In this document: positions 60,575-64,000 of the stretch, in pieces
How positions within the stretch are numbered: the first letter of the stretch is position 1
Layout of the letters: the number at the start of each line of letters is the position of its first letter
Assembly (NCBI GenBank): GCA_023475105.1
Contig: JAMCWJ010000052.1
Location: forward strand, 1-64,000
Source: Nitrospirota bacterium
Lineage (GTDB): Bacteria; Nitrospirota; Thermodesulfovibrionia; Thermodesulfovibrionales; UBA9159
Length of the DNA: 64,000 nt
Reading direction: 5' to 3'
Made by a program: the position numbers and the translations under genes
Notes under the pieces: model-generated
The model's input: only the letters and a program-made list of their open reading frames with translations
What the model was told of the DNA's origin: nothing
Database searches by the model: none

Positions 60575-61510
60575 TCAAAGTCCGAGTTCCGCCAGCAGTC
60601 TCTTGCCCGCCTGCTTCAGTGCCTTTTTCCCCCTGATCTCCTTGAGGGAAAAGGGCAGGATCGCCACAGGCAATCCCTCCGCCAGCCCCATGAGATCGGT
60701 CAGATACCGCTCCTGAATCTTCATCAGATTGCTTAAAGATGGAGAATCGGGATTCCTGATCACCCTGTTGATGATCATTCCATGGAGGGTGATCCGGTAC
60801 TCCCTGAGTGTCTCGACTACCCTCCGGGCCTGTCTTACCACAAGCGCTTCCGGGTTTGCGACGAGGACGAAGGCCGAATTTTCGTGAAGGTACGCGGAGA
60901 TCCTTTCCGAAGCGCCGATCCATTGCTCCATGATACCGGAGATCGACCTTCTGCCGGTGATCTTCCTGCCGATCCTGTCGAGGCCTTCGAATACCCTTGA
61001 GCCTGCGCTGAGATGTCTTTTTATGTATGCCGGCATGTTCAGGAGGTTCAGTGTCTCTCCCGCAGGGGCGGTGTCCCAGACGATACGGTCGTACGCGCAC
61101 GCCCCTGCCAGGTCGACGATGAGGTCGAGCATCGTCTCTTCCCTCAGGGAGGGCGCAGACCCGATATAATCCAGGAGTTGGTGGCGGGACTCGCCGTCCA
61201 GCCCCTCCATATCGACGAGACAGGAAAGGATTTCGTAGAAATCGGGGCCGAACTTTTCCTTCCACCGCCTCAGGATCGCCGCATCGCTTATTTCGACGGC
61301 GTCGAGCCGGTCCCCGAGGGATCGTATCGTATCTCCGATCTCCTCCTCGAAGATGTCCGAAAGGGACGGGGTCGCATCGGAGGTGATGATCAGCGTTCTC
61401 TGCCCTGAAGATGCGAGCTGCAGGGCTACGGCTGCCGAACACGTGGTTTTGCCCACGCCGCCCTTGCCCCCGAACATGACCATCGCTCTGCACGCAGGGC
61501 CGTTCTCCAT
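60575..61510 (-). CDS. ArsA/GET3-family ATPase
   Basis: VMFGGKGGVGKTTCSAAVALQLASSGQRTLIITSDATPSLSDIF; IVWDTAPAGETLNLLNMP. Confidence 0.87.
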   Translation of the reverse strand: MENGPACRAMVMFGGKGGVGKTTCSAAVALQLASSGQRTLIITSDATPSLSDIFEEEIGDTIRSLGDRLDAVEISDAAILRRWKEKFGPDFYEILSCLVDMEGLDGESRHQLLDYIGSAPSLREETMLDLIVDLAGACAYDRIVWDTAPAGETLNLLNMPAYIKRHLSAGSRVFEGLDRIGRKITGRRSISGIMEQWIGASERISAYLHENSAFVLVANPEALVVRQARRVVETLREYRITLHGMIINRVIRNPDSPSLSNLMKIQERYLTDLMGLAEGLPVAILPFSLKEIRGKKALKQAGKRLLAELGL

Positions 61511-61821
61511 ACCAGAATTCTACCCCACTTGTGCGGGAAAAGCCATCTGTCCGCCTTTATCATTCATGAGTCCTCGTTTCCACGTGCGGATTTCGTCCCA
61601 CATGACGGGCGCCCCCTCTGCGCAAAACCTTGAGATTCAGCCACAGACTAAAGGCAAGAGTTTAGGCAGCCTTTTGCCGATAACTTCAAATTGACAGGGG
61701 GTCTTTTCTTATGATAAGAAGTAATCACAGAACGGTCCCGGAGTCGGCTATAAATAGAGGCAGCCCGGTTTGTCGGCGCAAGCTGCCCGATGGCGCGAGA
61801 ATTAAGGAAGGAGAAGTGGCC

Positions 61822-64000
61822 ATGCGGATGAAATATTTCTTTTCCCAAACGAAAGGGTTTGTATGGGTCACTTTTTTTCTTGTTTTCACACTTCTCGGAA
61901 GCACGGTCCGGGCGGATCAGCCAATGGACATTCAGCAGGACAGCAATGCCTCTGAAGAATTCATGCCTCTCCGCGCTCCATCACCGGGAGCAAATGCAGT
62001 CCCTCCTGTTACCTGTTTTGCCGGCAGCTACGAAATCGAAGGGCCTCCGTTATTTCCCGGCCGTTCGGATGGGCTTGGGACCGAAGTGACCGTTCTGGGC
62101 GTTCAGATGTCGATCCCCGGCGCCTGCCCGGAAGTTTTGGGGAGAGTACGCCTCGGCCTGCACGGAACGTCTCTTCTCGCGCATTGGACCAGCTGCTCCG
62201 GCACGCTCCGCAATGTTACCCTCTCCGCCCGGCTGGACGGTTTTACGTGTCGTCTCTTGGACGGAGCGCTGATCCTTCCCGGCGCCACGAGGCGGTTCCA
62301 GGCCCATCTGAAACCACTTTCGGAAACGGGTGATGGCACCGTCGGCGGCGACGGCGATGGAGGGGGCACGCCAGCGGGAGGAGGTTCGAACAGCGGCACC
62401 ATCCAGATGGCTTTCCAGCGCTATTATCTGTCCCTGTCGCAGCGGACAGCGCCAAAGGGGTATATGCCAAAGGGCGCTCTCAGCAACGCGAACAGGCAGA
62501 TAGCGGCGATGCCGATCTCATTTGATAGGTGGGTAAGTCTCGGCGGGCCTGCGGAGGGCGCAGTAAATGCCCTCGCAGTGGACCCGCTTGATACCGCGCA
62601 TTGGCTCGCGGGAGGCGCCTACGGCGGGATTTGGGAGACCCATGACGCCGGAGCGACGTGGACGCCAAGGTCGGACGAGCAACTTTCACTCGCTATTTCG
62701 GCAATCGCCTTTGCGCCGAGTTCCCTGAATGTGGTTTACGCGGGGACCGGGAGCTACGGTATCTACCCCGGGATCGGTATCCTCAAATCGATCGACGGAG
62801 GCGCCACCTGGGGCCTGATTTCCGGACAAACTTTCGCCGGTTTGGGGGTCTCTGCGATCAGAGTTTCAGCTTCCAGTCCAAGTGTCGCCGTCGTGTCGAC
62901 CATGGACCACATAGCCTCACTTTTTCCCGATGCTCATTTTCCGCCCGGACCGAAACCGAAACCGGGAGTTTACGCTACGGATACCGGCGGCTCTTTCTGG
63001 AACCTGACTCTTCAGGGTAATGCGACGGATGTTGTAATACACCCGACATGGCCCTGGCTGTATGCCGCCCTCGGAGCGTCAAAGGGAGACCCCTCGAATG
63101 GAGTATATCGCACGAAGAATAACGGCACGAAATGGGATCCGATCAGTGGACCGTGGAGCGGTAAATCGGGCGGTGTGGGAGAGATCAAGCTCGCCTCGGC
63201 GCCTTCCAACCCGAACACACTCTACGTGAGTGTCCGGGACGCATATGACGGGAAGGGCAAGGATGGCCGGCTTCTCGGGCTCTGGAAGACGACCAATGCG
63301 TGGGACGACACCCCGGTCTGGACCGAGATCCCGTGGAACGGCCCTCAAAACACCGACTATATGGTAGGACGGACCTTCCATACCATAACGGTACATCCGA
63401 CCGATCCCCACATCCTTTACGCCGGGGGAGTCTTTCTCTACAAATATGACGGCGCGCAGTGGCACCCCTACTCGGGGGCGTTTCACAGCGACGGGTCGAT
63501 CGACTACTTCACGCACGTCGACCACAATGCCCTTGCGTGGGTGCCTCCGCTCAACCTCCTTGACGGTAATGACGGAGGCGTCGCCATGAAGAACGAAGAC
63601 GATGAAGGGAGCTTATGGCAAGGCCGGGGCGGCAACCTCGTCCTGGGCGCTCTCTACTCGGGAGACGTGAAGCCGGCTTCTCTCAAGGAAGAAGAGCCTG
63701 CGCCGGCGGCTGTTCTTGCGGGAGTTGTCGACAGCGGTGTCCATCTCATGGATGTTTCCGTCGGATCGTGGAGCAAGCTACTGGGAGGGGACGGCATGGA
63801 TGTCTTCTTCGGGGCGAACAGCAAAAGAGGCGGTTGGAGCCTCTACGGAGGCACGCCGTACTTGATGCGCAGGACGACCGGTACGCCGAATGGGGCGACA
63901 GTGAGCGAATCTATACCCGTGGCCGAGCTCTATGGCGGAGGAGGTTTTCGGATGAAGCCCTGCCCCGCCAATGATAACATAGTATTATTCGGCGGGGATC
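61822..64000 (+). CDS. Large secreted BNR/sialidase-type beta-propeller protein (partial, runs off window end)
   Basis: Frame open from ATG 61822 to window end; SD AAGGAAGGAG; signal peptide VWVTFFLVFTLLGSTVRA; BNR-like GIWETHDAGATWTP, GILKSIDGGATWGLISG, GVYRTKNNGTKWDPI. Confidence 0.85.
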   Translation, partial: MRMKYFFSQTKGFVWVTFFLVFTLLGSTVRADQPMDIQQDSNASEEFMPLRAPSPGANAVPPVTCFAGSYEIEGPPLFPGRSDGLGTEVTVLGVQMSIPGACPEVLGRVRLGLHGTSLLAHWTSCSGTLRNVTLSARLDGFTCRLLDGALILPGATRRFQAHLKPLSETGDGTVGGDGDGGGTPAGGGSNSGTIQMAFQRYYLSLSQRTAPKGYMPKGALSNANRQIAAMPISFDRWVSLGGPAEGAVNALAVDPLDTAHWLAGGAYGGIWETHDAGATWTPRSDEQLSLAISAIAFAPSSLNVVYAGTGSYGIYPGIGILKSIDGGATWGLISGQTFAGLGVSAIRVSASSPSVAVVSTMDHIASLFPDAHFPPGPKPKPGVYATDTGGSFWNLTLQGNATDVVIHPTWPWLYAALGASKGDPSNGVYRTKNNGTKWDPISGPWSGKSGGVGEIKLASAPSNPNTLYVSVRDAYDGKGKDGRLLGLWKTTNAWDDTPVWTEIPWNGPQNTDYMVGRTFHTITVHPTDPHILYAGGVFLYKYDGAQWHPYSGAFHSDGSIDYFTHVDHNALAWVPPLNLLDGNDGGVAMKNEDDEGSLWQGRGGNLVLGALYSGDVKPASLKEEEPAPAAVLAGVVDSGVHLMDVSVGSWSKLLGGDGMDVFFGANSKRGGWSLYGGTPYLMRRTTGTPNGATVSESIPVAELYGGGGFRMKPCPANDNIVLFGGD

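Noticed and set aside
61700-61821. c-di-GMP-I (GEMM) or cobalamin riboswitch in the BNR gene leader
   Set aside because: Expected core strings such as GGGACGCAAAGCC were not found; only a generic hairpin is supported.

Overview
GC-rich bacterial chromosome segment. Gene content and gene neighbours suggest a Nitrospirota-like organism, but this is inference only. The window is almost fully coding, with about 60 genes supported. Housekeeping and biogenesis blocks: accA-dnaE; rpmH-yidD-yidC with no rnpA; pilBTC-pilSR; fdhD; a lytic transglycosylase; zapB/zapA-like; cooC-like; queH; spoIID; queA; phoH; HD phosphohydrolase; ybeY; dgkA-PAP2; argJ; nadE; uppP; ruvBAC; gmhA; argH; thyX. The most interesting region is about 49.1-57.9 kb. 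It encodes a membrane redox module: two related small membrane proteins, a small multiheme cytochrome c, a Tat-type 4Fe-4S protein, an NrfD-like protein, a 13-heme cytochrome c and a cytochrome b. A histidine kinase with a CxxCH c-type heme motif in its predicted extracytoplasmic sensor region, and a NarL/LuxR-type regulator, follow directly. Other notable signals: an interspersed MITE/REP-like repeat (two full copies and one partial), a probable ACG start codon for phoH, a CRP/FNR-type half-site pair at about -41.5 upstream of a DUF438/PAS gene, a PHP-phosphotransferase fusion, promoter elements abutting start codons, and an AT-rich thyX/GIY-YIG-pseudogene patch. No tRNA, rRNA, CRISPR array or intact transposase was recognised. 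All family assignments come from reading motifs; no database search was run.
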